A DNA stretch of 64,000 nt from Massilia sp. Se16.2.3. Lineage in GTDB: Bacteria > Pseudomonadota > Gammaproteobacteria > Burkholderiales > Burkholderiaceae_D. The translations under genes and the position numbers were made by a program. Under the pieces are notes generated by a model. It had not been told where the DNA came from. It did not search any database and was given only the letters and a program-made list of their open reading frames with translations. This document shows, in pieces, positions 47,928-56,921 of the stretch; within the stretch, counting starts at the first letter, position 1; the number at the start of each line of letters is the position of its first letter. The DNA lies in assembly GCF_014171595.1 (NCBI RefSeq), contig NZ_CP050451.1, positions 4,092,001 to 4,156,000 of the forward strand. Reading direction: 5' to 3'.

Positions 47928-48144
47928 GCCGCCCACGCGTTCAACGCACGTTGGTCGGTCGCATCGCTGGGCTGCAAGGACCTGTTGAACGCTTGATCGT
48001 GCGGGCGGTGTGCTGACGTGCGTAGCCGGGTGCCGCGTGCGTACCGCGTGGGCACAGGATGCCCACCCTACGATTGCAGGCGCTGCGACGGCGTTGTCGA
48101 AGCCGGCCGGTCGACCGTAGGGTGGGCACTCCGTGCCCACGCGG
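47928..48144. repeat. REP/BIME-like cluster downstream of fnr
   Basis: The 320-base gap 47900-48219 has no gene. It starts with GCCGCCCACGCGTTCAAC (47928-47945), identical to the inner arm of the repeat at 27.7 kb. Two inverted copies of the core follow: CGCGTGGGCAC...GCCCACCCTACG at 48045-48072 and CGTAGGGTGGGCAC...GTGCCCACGCGG at 48116-48144. Confidence 0.7.
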
Positions 48145-48219
48145 CAAGCTGCGCCGAACATCGCCACGGGCGGCGGCTGCTTCCCGGTTCCCCAAGCGGA
48201 GGGAGGCGGCTCCGCAAAG

Positions 48220-48648
48220 TCAGAACCTGACCACCACCGAAGCCGCGCTGCGTTCTGCCTCCCCGTGGTACACCGCCTCGATGTTGTTGCCATCCGGGTC
48301 GAGCACGAATGCCGCGTAATAGCCCGGGTGATACGGCCGCTCGCCCGGCGCGCCATTGTCCTGCCCTCCCGCACGCAAGGCGGCGGCATGAAAAGCATCG
48401 ACGGTCGCCCGGCTGGCTGCCTGGAAGGCCAGGTGATGGCGGCCGGTCAGCCTTCCCTGCGCCGCCCGGCTGCTGGCCGTCGAGACGAACAGCTCGTCGG
48501 CCCAGAAGTAATCCTCGCCGGCGCCGCCGATGGGCAACTGCAGAACCTCGAAGATGGCTGAATAGAAGGTGCGGGATGCCGCCAGATCGCGGACCACGAG
48601 CTGGATGTGGTCGATCAGTCGGCCGCGGTGCAGTTCCTGGGTTTCCAT
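48220..48648 (-). CDS. Glyoxalase/VOC superfamily protein
   Basis: This 142-residue single-domain protein of the vicinal-oxygen-chelate family shows two beta-alpha-beta-beta-beta modules: LIDHIQLVVRDLAASRTFYSAI (first His-containing strand) and HHLAFQAASRATVDAFHAAALRAGG, closing with YYAAFVLDPDGNNIEAVYHG, the usual metal-binding Glu strand. These residues would chelate a divalent metal. The substrate is unknown; members include glyoxalase I, dioxygenases and fosfomycin-resistance proteins. The gene stands alone between two repeat clusters. Confidence 0.87.
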   Translation of the reverse strand: METQELHRGRLIDHIQLVVRDLAASRTFYSAIFEVLQLPIGGAGEDYFWADELFVSTASSRAAQGRLTGRHHLAFQAASRATVDAFHAAALRAGGQDNGAPGERPYHPGYYAAFVLDPDGNNIEAVYHGEAERSAASVVVRF

Positions 48649-48754
48649 GAGGCGCTCCTGGGGAAGTGGTCACGGTAGTGCTGCGGCGATTATGCCGCAA
48701 GCGGGGCGCCGGGTGCATCTGTTGTCGTGCCGGCGCAATGGACGGCACATCCAT

Positions 48755-48914
48755 GTAGGGTGGGCACCCGTGCCCACGCGGGACGTAGGTGTGCACCAAC
48801 CGGTAGCGGGACGCTCGCACCGCGTGGGCTCGGGGCGCCCACCCTCGGTTCGGCCGCGCCGCAGATGATCACGCGGGCGTTGGACGCGTGGACGGGGGCT
48901 CCGTCCACCCTCGG
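48755..48914. repeat. REP/BIME-like cluster between VOC and DUF885 genes
   Basis: The 310-base gap 48649-48958 holds no gene. Copies of the palindromic unit lie at 48755-48780 (GTAGGGTGGGCACCCGTGCC core), 48821-48848 (inverted, ending GCCCACCCTCGG) and 48886-48914 (degenerate, CGTGGACGG...CCGTCCACCCTCGG). They share the GTAGGGTGGGC family seen after fnr and at 27.7 kb. Confidence 0.7.
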
Positions 48915-48958
48915 TTTGGCGCTTTACTCCCGGCAACGTACGGACATGCGCGCTGCGC

Positions 48959-50803
48959 TCACGCCTTCGCTTTTTCCTTCGCGATCCACCCGTCCACCAG
49001 CTGGCCGAGCACGTCCAGCGGCACCGAACCAGCGCCGAGCACCATGTCGTGGAAGGCCGGCAGCGAAAACTTGCTGCCCAGTTCCGCCTTCGCCTTTTCG
49101 CGCAGTTCGACGATGCGCAGCATGCCGATCATGTAGGCCGTGGCCTGACCAGGCCAGGCGACGTAGCGGTCGACTTCCTCGACGTTGATGCCGTAGTCGA
49201 CGGCCTGCTGGCGCGTCCACCCCTTGGTGTGCAGGCCGGTGTCGACCACCAGCCGGCGCGCGCGGAACAGCTCGGAGCCGAGCGCGCCCAGCAGGCCCGG
49301 CACGTCGTCCTTGTACCAGCCCTGCTCCACCGCCAGCCGCTCGGTGTACAGCGCCCAGCCTTCGCTGTGGGCGCTGCCGCCGCTAAAGATGCGGGCGCTG
49401 CGGTATTTCGGGATCCCCTGCAATTCCTGCTGGATCGCCAGCTGGAAGTGGTGGCCCGGAACGGCCTCGTGGTAGGAAAGGCTGCGCATACGGATCGTAT
49501 TGAACATCGGCCCGCGCAGCGGCACCCAGAACACGCCGGGGCGGCTGCCGTCCGGCGCTGGCAGCGTGTAGTGAGCCGCGGCCGACGGTTCCGTCAGCGG
49601 CGGCTCGCGCCGCACCTCGACCGGTGCGCGCGGCTTCAGGTTGAACAGCGTGCTGCTGCGCGCTTCGGCATCCTTCACCATCTCGGCATATTGCGCCAGG
49701 ATGGCCGGACGCGGGTCACCTTCGACTTTGGGCTGGAAGCGCGCGTCCAGGGCCTTCAGGCGCGTCTCGATGTCGCCATCGGCAAGCCCAAGGGCGCGCA
49801 GGTGCTTGTCCATTTCGGCTTCCAGGCGCGCCACTTCGCGCAGGCCGATGGCGTGGATTTCCTCGGCGGAGAGGCCCGTACTGGTGTAGCTGGCGAGTGC
49901 CTGCTTGTAGGCCGCGGCGCCGTTCGGCAGGCGCGAGATGCCGGCCCGGTCGTCCGTCTTCGGATTGAGCTCGGCCATGTAGTCCTGCACGCGGACGTAG
50001 GCGGGGCGGATCTTCTGCTCGACGATGCGTGTCGCGCGGGCGATCGCCGCGGCGCGCGCCTCGGGCGTCAGGTCCTTCAGGGCGGCGGTGCGCGCTTCCA
50101 GCGAGGTCACCAGCACGTTCTGGCGCGCGTCCGGCGTGAGGAAGGTGGATACCGGAACTGGGCGCGCTCGAGGATGAAGCGCGGCGGGATGAAGCCGCGG
50201 CTTGTCGCGGCACGGGCCCGCGCCAGCGCCTCGTCCATGCGCGTGCCTGCCTGCTCGAGGCGCGCCAGGTAGCTGTCGACGTCGGATGCGCGCCGCAGCG
50301 GGTGGGTCTGGGTCATGAAGTTGACCAGGCTGACCTGGGCGCCGCTGAACTGCTGGAACACGAAGCCATGGTCCTCGAAGGGCGCGTTGGCGACCGTGTT
50401 TTCCAGCGACCAGCGCATCACCGCCGCCGAGACCTTCTGGGTGTCGTCGAGCGGCCCGGCCATCCACTTATCCAGGGCGCGCGAGGCCCTGCCTGGCCAG
50501 CGCGATCACCTTCTTGCGCTGGGCCGGCGTCTGCGGCGTCAGCTGGCGGTCGAGCGCGTCCTGCTCGGCGCCGCTGAAGTACTGGGTGCTCGTCGCCAGC
50601 TGGGGATTGGCGCGCACCCAGTCGTTGGCGAAGCTGTCGGCCCACTTGTCGAAGGCGGCGTTCGGTTTGCTTGCCGTTGCACCGGCGGCGGCTGAAGTGC
50701 CCGCCGCAGCAAGCGCCGCCTGGGGCAGAACGGCAGCGAGGGCGAACGAAATCAACAGGGAAGCGATGGCGGTGCGCGGGCTGCGCGGCGAGTGAGCGGG
50801 CAT
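48959..50803 (-). CDS. DUF885 secreted metallopeptidase-like protein
   Basis: This protein of about 615 residues has an N-terminal signal peptide (TAIASLLISFALAAVLPQAALAAAG), so it is periplasmic or secreted. The zinc-binding-like motif is HEAVPGHHFQLAIQQE, preceded by MRSLSYHE. Other conserved DUF885 blocks are IRPAYVRVQDYMAEL, GLSAEEIHAIGLREVARLEAEM, SEGWALYTERLAVEQG and YVAWPGQATAYMIGMLRI. Two frame changes (near 50480 and 50155) interrupt the N-terminal third. The family resembles carboxypeptidase-like metalloproteases; the substrate is unknown. Confidence 0.85.
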
Positions 50804-50913
50804 GGATGTCTCTTGTCCTTGATCGTTATGGCAAATTGCCTTGACGAAAATCTAGCATGGAAGAGACGGCATGCCCAGTCTTTACAGCTGCTATGCGCCA
50901 TATCCGGTGCTGC

Positions 50914-51456
50914 TCAGTGCTGTGCCCCCTGGACCGCATCGGCGGCGATGTGCAGGACCGGCTGCCGGGCCGGGTTCCAGCCGCGCGCCAGGCGCCAGCC
51001 CCGTCCCTCGCCCTCGGCCACGACCTGCCAGTGGGTCGGCGCCAGCCCGGGCAGGCGCACGAGGAAGCGTCCGTCGGGGCCGGGCACCACCTGCAGCGCG
51101 ATATCCTTCCGGGGCTGGGTCGGATGTGCCAGCTGCAGCCGGAACGGCGCCAGCATCGGCCTGCCGAAACTGGCCAGGCGCCCTTCGAGCGTGCCGGCAG
51201 CGGCATCGAAGCGGGCGTCGAATGCCAGCTGCAACGCGGTCGCCACGCGGTCGCGCCGCAGGTCCTGGTTGATCGCCTTGCCCTGCTTGTAGTAATCGTC
51301 GACCACCATCGCCTCCGGCTGGCGCAAGGCCAGCGAAACGGTGACGGCGGTGGCCAGCATCACCGCCACCGGACCGAGCATGATGAACCGGGGCCAGCGG
51401 TGCCGATACCAGGGCGCCACCGGTGCGTGGGGAAAAGCGGAAGGGTTGATCGACAT
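50914..51456 (-). CDS. ccoH: cbb3 oxidase assembly protein FixH/CcoH-like
   Basis: This is a 180-residue membrane-anchored protein with one N-terminal helix (FIMLGPVAVMLATAVTVSLAL). The FixH signature VVDDYYKQGKAINQDLRRDRVA follows, then a periplasmic beta-rich domain ending APTHWQVVAEGEGRGW and HIAADAVQG. FixH is required for building the cbb3 complex. It is the last gene of the ccoNOQPGH set and starts eight bases after ccoG. The gene is uninterrupted. The next gene downstream, DUF885, probably has its own promoter. Confidence 0.87.
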   Translation of the reverse strand: MSINPSAFPHAPVAPWYRHRWPRFIMLGPVAVMLATAVTVSLALRQPEAMVVDDYYKQGKAINQDLRRDRVATALQLAFDARFDAAAGTLEGRLASFGRPMLAPFRLQLAHPTQPRKDIALQVVPGPDGRFLVRLPGLAPTHWQVVAEGEGRGWRLARGWNPARQPVLHIAADAVQGAQH

Positions 51457-51464
51457 GATGATTC

Positions 51465-52860
51465 CTAGCGCGGCACGACAAAGGCCGCTTCCTCGCGCAC
51501 CGCGACTGCGGGGTTGTCGAGCGCGCTGATGTTGAAGACGATGCGATGCGCGCCGCGCTCGGCGGGAGCGGCCGCGCGCACCCGTACCGCCGCCCCCGCG
51601 CGTGCTGGCCGCGTCGAGCGACACGACGTCGGCACCGGCGATTTCGGCGCCCTCCAGGCCGCCAACCGTCAGGCGAACGGCGCGCGCCGTCTCGCTGGTA
51701 TTCATCAGCTGCAGGCGGTAGACGTTCTCGATGCGGCCGTCATCGAGCTCGCGTCCCATCGAGCCGCGGTCGCGGATGACGTCCACCTTCAGCGGCGTGC
51801 GCAGCGCCAGCGAAGCCGTCATTCCCGCCACCAGCAGCGCCAGCACGGCGCCGTAGGCCAGGACCCGCGGCCGCGCCAGGCGGCGCTTCACCTGCGCCTT
51901 GCCCCAGCCCTTGGCCAGGGCGTTCTCGGTCGCATGGCGGATCAGGCCGCGCGGCGTGCCGATACGGTCCATCACGCTGTCGCAGGCGTCGATGCAGGCG
52001 GCGCAGCCGATGCACTCGTACTGCAGGCCCTGGCGGATGTCGATCCCGGTCGGGCAGGCCTGCACGCAGAGGGTGCAGTCGATGCAGTCGCCGGCGGGCT
52101 TTCCGTCCACCATCCCGGCTACGCGCGGTCCCGGCCGGCGCGGTTCGCCACGCTGGCGGTCGTAGGTGACGATCAGCGTGTCCTTGTCGAACATCGCGCT
52201 CTGGAAGCGCGCATAAGGGCACATGTACTTGCACACCTGTTCGCGCAGCCAGCCGGCATTGCCGTAGGTCGCCAGGCCATAGAACAGCACCCAGAAGGCT
52301 TCCCAGGGTCCGACCGTCCAGGAGGCGAATTCGCCCAGCAGCACGCGCACCGGCGTGAAATAGCCGACGAAGGTAAATCCCGTCCACAGCGCCACCCCCA
52401 GCCAGGCGCCGTGCTTGGCGCCCTTCTTCGCGATTTTCCCGAACGTCCAGGGCTGGCGGTCGAGCCGGATGCGGGCGCTGCGCGCGCCTTCGATGCGCCG
52501 TTCGATCCACAGGAACACCTCGGTGTAGACGGTCTGCGGGCAGGCGAAGCCGCACCAGACGCGCCCCGCCACCGCGGTCACCAGGAACAGGCCATAGGCG
52601 CAGATGATCAACAGGCCGGCAAGGTAGATGAAATCCTGCGGCCACAGCACCAGGCCGAACAGGTAGAACTTGCGCGTGCCGAGGTCGAACAGCACCGCCT
52701 GGCGGCCGTTCCACTGCAGCCAGGGCAGCCCGTAGAACAGCAGCTGGGTGAGCCAGACGCAGGCCCAGCGCAGGGTGGCATAGCGGCCCTTCACTTCGCG
52801 CGGATAGATCTCCTCGCGCGCGGCATACATCTTGATGACCGCTTCCTGTGGCGTGTTCAT
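51465..52860 (-). CDS. ccoG: cbb3 oxidase accessory protein CcoG (FixG-like ferredoxin)
   Basis: This is a roughly 465-residue membrane-bound iron-sulfur protein linked to copper reduction for cbb3 assembly. The TM region has LVLWPQDFIYLAGLLIICAYG, VWCGFACPQTVYTEVFLWIERRIEG and WFVG-like helices; two [4Fe-4S] sites are CIDCTLCVQACPTGIDIRQG and CIGCAACIDACDSVMDRIG, followed by GLIRHATEN. Its C-terminal FixG-type Ig-like domain contains VYRLQLMNTSETARAVRLTVGG. A frame change near 51595 precedes the last 45 residues (RIVFNISALDNPAVAVREE). The ATG overlaps the ccoP stop by four bases. Confidence 0.92.
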
Positions 52861-53840
52861 TGCTGGGCCTCGGGCTGCGCGGTGGTGTCAAGCGCGGTGC
52901 CGCCGCCGGTCGCCTGCGCGCTGCCCGAGCCGGTATTCGACAGGCTCCACACATAGGCCGCCAGCACGTGCACCTTGCCCTCGCCCAGTACCTCGCCGAA
53001 GGCCGGCATGGTGTTGGTGCGGCCCTTGCGGATGGTTTCCATCACCGTCTCGGCGGTGCCGCCATATAGCCAGACCTTGTCCGCCAGGTTGGGCGCGCCC
53101 AGCGCCTGGTTGCCCTTGCCCTCCACGCCGTGGCAGGCCACGCAGGCGGCGAACCCGGGCTTGCCGAACACCACCTTGACGGGGTCGGCGGTCAGGCCCG
53201 ACAGGTTGCGTACGTAGTGGGCAACGGCTTCGACGTCCTTGTCCGAGCCGACGGCGGCACCCATCGGCGGCATCTGGCCCACGCGCCCGCCCATGATGGT
53301 TTTCTTGATGACCTCGGGCGTGCCGCCATGCAGCCAGTCGTTGTCGGTCAGGTTCGGGTAACCCTTGTTGCCGCGCGCATCGGACCCGTGGCACTGGGCG
53401 CAGTAGTTCAGGAACATGCGTTCGCCGATGGCGCGTGCCTGCGGGTCCGCGGCCACCGTCTTGATGTCCTGGCCCGCAAAGCGCGCGAACAGGGGGCCGT
53501 AGTCGTGGTCGGCCTGCTTCAGTTCGGCCTTGTATTCGCCCGTGGAAGCCCAGCCGAGCTTTCCTGCATAGCTGCCCAGGCCGGGATACAGCACCAGGTA
53601 GCCGATCGCGAACAGGATCGTCAGGTAGAACAGCCCCATCCACCAGCGCGGCATCGGGGTGTTCAGTTCGGTCAGGTCCTCGTCCCAGACGTGGCCGGTG
53701 GTCGTCAAGGGCTGGCCGTCTGGATCAAGCTTGACGCGAAAGCGCGATTGCGACCACAGCAGGATCGCGCAGCCGGCGATCGAGGCGATCGTGATCAGCG
53801 CGATATACCAGTTCCAGAAGCCGCTCGTGAAGTCAGCCAT
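52857..53840 (-). CDS. ccoP: cbb3 oxidase subunit III, di-haem cytochrome c
   Basis: This 327-residue membrane-anchored protein has an N-terminal helix (WNWYIALITIASIAGCAILLW), the VWDEDLTELNTPMPRWWMGLFYLTILFAIGYLVLYPGLG block typical of CcoP, and two haem-c sites CAQCHGS and CVACHGVEG with downstream Met ligands (GQMPPMG and NTMPAFG). It passes electrons to CcoO. The start codon lies inside ccoQ (overlap of eight bases) and its stop overlaps ccoG. The gene is intact. Confidence 0.95.
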   Translation of the reverse strand: MADFTSGFWNWYIALITIASIAGCAILLWSQSRFRVKLDPDGQPLTTTGHVWDEDLTELNTPMPRWWMGLFYLTILFAIGYLVLYPGLGSYAGKLGWASTGEYKAELKQADHDYGPLFARFAGQDIKTVAADPQARAIGERMFLNYCAQCHGSDARGNKGYPNLTDNDWLHGGTPEVIKKTIMGGRVGQMPPMGAAVGSDKDVEAVAHYVRNLSGLTADPVKVVFGKPGFAACVACHGVEGKGNQALGAPNLADKVWLYGGTAETVMETIRKGRTNTMPAFGEVLGEGKVHVLAAYVWSLSNTGSGSAQATGGGTALDTTAQPEAQQ

Positions 53841-53997
53841 GCTCGCTCTCCTCGTCGGCGAAAGGCAGCGCGGCGGCGCCGTCGAAGTCGCCGGCGCGCT
53901 TGAGGAGGAAAGTCCACAGCAGGATGCCCATGAAGGTGGCAAACGAGACCACCGTCATCACGCTGCTGGCACTGTCAAAAAGTCGTTCGATAGCCAT
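53833..53997 (-). CDS. ccoQ: cbb3 oxidase subunit IV
   Basis: This is a 54-residue small membrane protein. It starts MAIERLFDSASSVMTVV, then a helix with FATFMGILLWTFLLKR and a soluble tail ending in DEESEHG. That is the usual CcoQ pattern. It lies between ccoO (10 bases away) and ccoP (8-base overlap). It stabilises interaction of CcoP with the CcoNO core. Too short for standard ORF lists. Confidence 0.9.
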   Translation of the reverse strand: MAIERLFDSASSVMTVVSFATFMGILLWTFLLKRAGDFDGAAALPFADEESEHG

Positions 53998-54007
53998 GTC
54001 GGTTCCT

Positions 54008-54625
54008 TCAATTCCTTGTCTTGATCTGGGTGCCCAGGCCCTGCAGGTAGGCGATCAGCGCGTCCTGCTCGGTCTTGTCCGCCAGTTCGGCGGGGGCGTT
54101 GCGGATCTCCTCCTCGGCGTAGGGCACGCCCAGGGTTTGCATCGCGCGCATTTTCGGGACGATCTCGCGCGGCACCAGGGCCGTCTTCGCCAGCCACGGG
54201 TAGCTGGGCATGTTCGATTCGGGCACCAGGTCGCGCGGGTTGTCGAGGTGGGTGCGGTGCCATTCGTCGCTGTAGCGCCCGCCCACGCGCGCCAGGTCGG
54301 GACCGGTGCGCTTGCTGCCCCACTGGAAGGGGTGGTCGTAGACGAATTCGCCGGCCACCGAATAGTGGCCATAGCGCTCGGTCTCGGCGCGGAAGGGGCG
54401 GATCATCTGCGAGTGGCAGTTGTAGCAGCCTTCGCGGATGTAGATGTCGCGGCCGGCCAGGCGCAGCGGTGAATACGGTTTCAAGCCCGCCACCGGCTCG
54501 GTGGTCGATTTCTGGAAGAACAGCGGCACGATCTCGACCAGGCCGCCAAAGGAGATCACCAGGATCACCAGGCCGATCAGGAGCCAGGGATTCTTTTCGA
54601 TCCATTCGTGGGAAAAGTTTTTCAT
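54008..54625 (-). CDS. ccoO: cbb3 oxidase subunit II, mono-haem cytochrome c
   Basis: This is a 205-residue membrane-anchored cytochrome. The N-terminal helix ([25 protein letters not shown]) precedes the haem-binding motif [31 protein letters not shown] and the axial Met in [10 protein letters not shown] are typical of FixO/CcoO. It takes electrons from CcoP to the CcoN active site. The gene is uninterrupted and is separated from ccoN by 16 bases. Confidence 0.95.
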   Translation of the reverse strand: MKNFSHEWIEKNPWLLIGLVILVISFGGLVEIVPLFFQKSTTEPVAGLKPYSPLRLAGRDIYIREGCYNCHSQMIRPFRAETERYGHYSVAGEFVYDHPFQWGSKRTGPDLARVGGRYSDEWHRTHLDNPRDLVPESNMPSYPWLAKTALVPREIVPKMRAMQTLGVPYAEEEIRNAPAELADKTEQDALIAYLQGLGTQIKTRN

Positions 54626-54641
54626 GTGGGTAGCTCCGGGT

Positions 54642-56099
54642 TCAGGCGTGTTGCGGCACAGGGCCCGTGGCCGTGCCGCGCCGTGCGTTCGGTTGCGGGA
54701 TGCGCGCGTCGACGTTGACCGTGCCGGCCAGCGTCTTCCAGCTGTTGAAGGCCATCATCAGCATGCCCGACAGGTAGAGGAAGCCGCCGGTGAAGCGGAT
54801 CGCGTAGTAGGGATAGGTGGCTTTCACGCTTTCGGCAAAGGTGTAGGTCAGGGTGCCGTCCGGATTCACGGCGCGCCACATCAGGCCCTGCATCACGCCG
54901 GCGATCCACATCGAGGCGATGTAGAGGACGATGCCGATGGTCGCCACCCAGAAATGCGCTTCGACCAGTTGCAGGCTCCACATCCGATTTTTCCCGGCCA
55001 GGCGCGGGATCAGGTAGTAGATCGAGCCCATCGTGATGAAACCGACCCAGCCGAGGGCGCCGGCGTGCACGTGGGCGATGGTCCAGTCGGTGTAGTGCGA
55101 GAGCGAATTGATGGTCTTGATCGACATCATCGGGCCCTCGAAGGTGGCCATGCCGTAGAAGGACAGCGAGACGATCAGGAATTTCAGGATCGGGTCCGAG
55201 CGCAGCTTGTGCCAGGCGCCCGACAGGGTCATCACGCCATTGATCATGCCGCCCCAGGAAGGCGCCAGCAGGATCAGCGAGAACACCATGCCGAGCGACT
55301 GGGTCCAGTCGGGCAGCGCCGTGTAGTGCAGGTGGTGGGGACCGGCCCACATGTAGGTGAAGATCAGCGCCCAGAAGTGCACGATCGACAGCCGGTACGA
55401 ATACACCGGACGCTCGGCCTGTTTCGGGATGAAGTAGTACACCATGCCGAGGTAGCCGGCGGTGAGGATGAAGCCGACCGCGTTATGGCCGTACCACCAC
55501 TGGATCATCGCGTCCTGCACACCGGCGTAGACCGGATAGGACTTGAAGGCGGAGACCGGAATCACGGCGCCGTTGACGACGTGCAGCACCGCGACGGCGA
55601 TGATGTAGCCGCCGAAAAACCAGTTGGCCACGTAGATGTGCTGGACGCGGCGCTTGACGATCGTGCCGAAGAAGACCACGGCGTACGCGACCCAGACGAC
55701 GGTGATGAGGATGGCAATCGGCCACTCCAGCTCGGCGTACTCCTTGCCTCGCGTGAAGCCCATCGGCAGCGTGATGGCGGCCGCCACCAGCACCGCCTGC
55801 CAGCCCCAGAAGGTGAAGCTGGCCAGGCGATCGGAGAACAGCCGCACCTGGCAGGTACGCTGCACCACGTAGTAGGACGTGGCGAACAGGCCGCAGATGC
55901 CGAAGGCGAAGATGACGGCGTTGGTGTGCAGCGGCCGCAACCGGCCGTAGCTGAGCCACGCGGTGTCGAAGTTGAGCGCGGGCCAGGCCAGCTGGGCTGC
56001 GATGAAGACGCCGGCGGCCATGCCGATGACGCCCCACACGACCGTGGCGATGGCAAACTGGCGCACGATCTTGTAGTTGTAGTTTAGACTGCTGTCCAA
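54642..56099 (-). CDS. ccoN: cbb3 oxidase subunit I, catalytic
   Basis: This is a 485-residue haem-copper oxidase core with twelve hydrophobic segments. Ligand regions are [14 protein letters not shown] (low-spin haem), [27 protein letters not shown] (Cu-B His and cross-linked Tyr region), [16 protein letters not shown] (Cu-B His pair) and [15 protein letters not shown] (haem His ligands). The start is a TTG at 56099 preceded by AGGAGA five bases away; no ATG fits better. It heads ccoNOQPGH. A perfect FNR box lies 67 bases upstream, so expression should rise under low oxygen. The enzyme reduces oxygen with high affinity and pumps protons. Confidence 0.96.
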   Translation of the reverse strand: MDSSLNYNYKIVRQFAIATVVWGVIGMAAGVFIAAQLAWPALNFDTAWLSYGRLRPLHTNAVIFAFGICGLFATSYYVVQRTCQVRLFSDRLASFTFWGWQAVLVAAAITLPMGFTRGKEYAELEWPIAILITVVWVAYAVVFFGTIVKRRVQHIYVANWFFGGYIIAVAVLHVVNGAVIPVSAFKSYPVYAGVQDAMIQWWYGHNAVGFILTAGYLGMVYYFIPKQAERPVYSYRLSIVHFWALIFTYMWAGPHHLHYTALPDWTQSLGMVFSLILLAPSWGGMINGVMTLSGAWHKLRSDPILKFLIVSLSFYGMATFEGPMMSIKTINSLSHYTDWTIAHVHAGALGWVGFITMGSIYYLIPRLAGKNRMWSLQLVEAHFWVATIGIVLYIASMWIAGVMQGLMWRAVNPDGTLTYTFAESVKATYPYYAIRFTGGFLYLSGMLMMAFNSWKTLAGTVNVDARIPQPNARRGTATGPVPQHA

Positions 56100-56165
56100 G
56101 ATGCTCTCCTGATGGGATTTGCTGAGTTGACAGCAGGAGAGTAGTTTTCCGGACCTTAAAAATCC

Positions 56166-56179
56166 TTGATGTGAATCAA
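56166..56179 (-). promoter_or_regulatory. FNR/ANR box upstream of ccoN
   Basis: TTGAT-GTGA-ATCAA is an exact match to the FNR consensus, 67 bases upstream of the ccoN start. It is followed, on the minus strand, by GGATTTT, exactly as in the hemN box. The placement fits an activated promoter of ccoNOQPGH. Confidence 0.85.
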
Positions 56180-56325
56180 AATTTTCAGTGTCCTCGGGGC
56201 TACGAAGGAGATCGTCGGCTGCGTGTTGTACTGACTTCACTCAGGGTATGGAGTTGAAGCGTCTGAGGAACATCAAGGCTTGTGATCAGCAGCCACCACA
56301 CTCAACGGACTGACAGGAAGAACTT

Positions 56326-56724
56326 ATGCCGCCTATCTCGCAATCGCTCCACGAAGAAGTCGCCAAACGCCTGCAGCAAAGCCGCGAATCCACGCTCGCC
56401 GCGGTACGGTCCCGCACCGATACGGACGGTAGCGCACCACCCCAGATCGGCCCCGGCGCCCACATGGTGACAGGCGACGATTCCCCCGAAGCCGAAATGA
56501 CGGCCCACGACGAACAGCATTTCGCCGACCACGAAACCGCCCTGCTGCACGAGATCGACGCCGCCATCGGCCGCCTCGAGTCCGGCGGCTATGGGGTCTG
56601 CACCTCCTGCGGCTGCGACATTCCCGAAGAACGCCTGCTCGCCACGCCCACGGTACAGACCTGCATCGCTTGCCAGGAGCGGATCGAGAAGGAAAACCAC
56701 ACGGGACGCGGACCGACGATGTAA
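56326..56724 (+). CDS. DksA/TraR-family zinc-finger protein
   Basis: This is a 132-residue protein. The coiled-coil region is short (LHEEVAKRLQQSRESTLAAV ... LHEIDAAIGRLESGGYG), followed by the zinc site CTSCGCDIPEERLLATPTVQTCIACQ, that is CxxC...CxxC, as in DksA-type proteins. It is shorter than DksA and lacks the full acidic tip (DxxDxA), so it belongs to the truncated DksA-like group and might bind RNA polymerase with other effects. It lies between the two cbb3-related operons, on the opposite strand, and converges with ccoS. Confidence 0.87.
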   Translation: MPPISQSLHEEVAKRLQQSRESTLAAVRSRTDTDGSAPPQIGPGAHMVTGDDSPEAEMTAHDEQHFADHETALLHEIDAAIGRLESGGYGVCTSCGCDIPEERLLATPTVQTCIACQERIEKENHTGRGPTM

Positions 56725-56770
56725 GACCCGGCTGGCGCGGTCACGACGCCGGCCCGCCGCGGTCAGGCGC

Positions 56771-56920
56771 TCACTCTGGCGCGTCGTCGTCGCGCAGGAT
56801 GCGCAGCGCCGGGCCTTCGAGGTCCTCGAACTGGCCGCTGTCGGCGGCGCCGAAGAACACCCAGATCGCCAGGGCGACCAGCATCAGGCTCAGGGGAATC
56901 AAGAGGTACAGGGCTTCCAT
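56771..56920 (-). CDS. ccoS: cbb3 oxidase maturation protein CcoS
   Basis: This is a 49-residue single-helix membrane protein: MEALYLLIPLSLMLVALAIW then VFFGAADSGQFEDLEGPA, the exact CcoS pattern (LLIPLSL, AIWVFFWAV-type, GQFDDLEGPA). It is needed to insert haem and copper into CcoN. It starts one base after the ccoI stop, so it is coupled to it. Too short for normal ORF lists. Confidence 0.92.
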   Translation of the reverse strand: MEALYLLIPLSLMLVALAIWVFFGAADSGQFEDLEGPALRILRDDDAPE

Positions 56921-56921
56921 G

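Noticed and set aside
27671..48914. CRISPR array or insertion-sequence ends
   Set aside because: The repeats are palindromic, few, irregularly spaced and without spacers of constant length. No transposase gene lies beside them.
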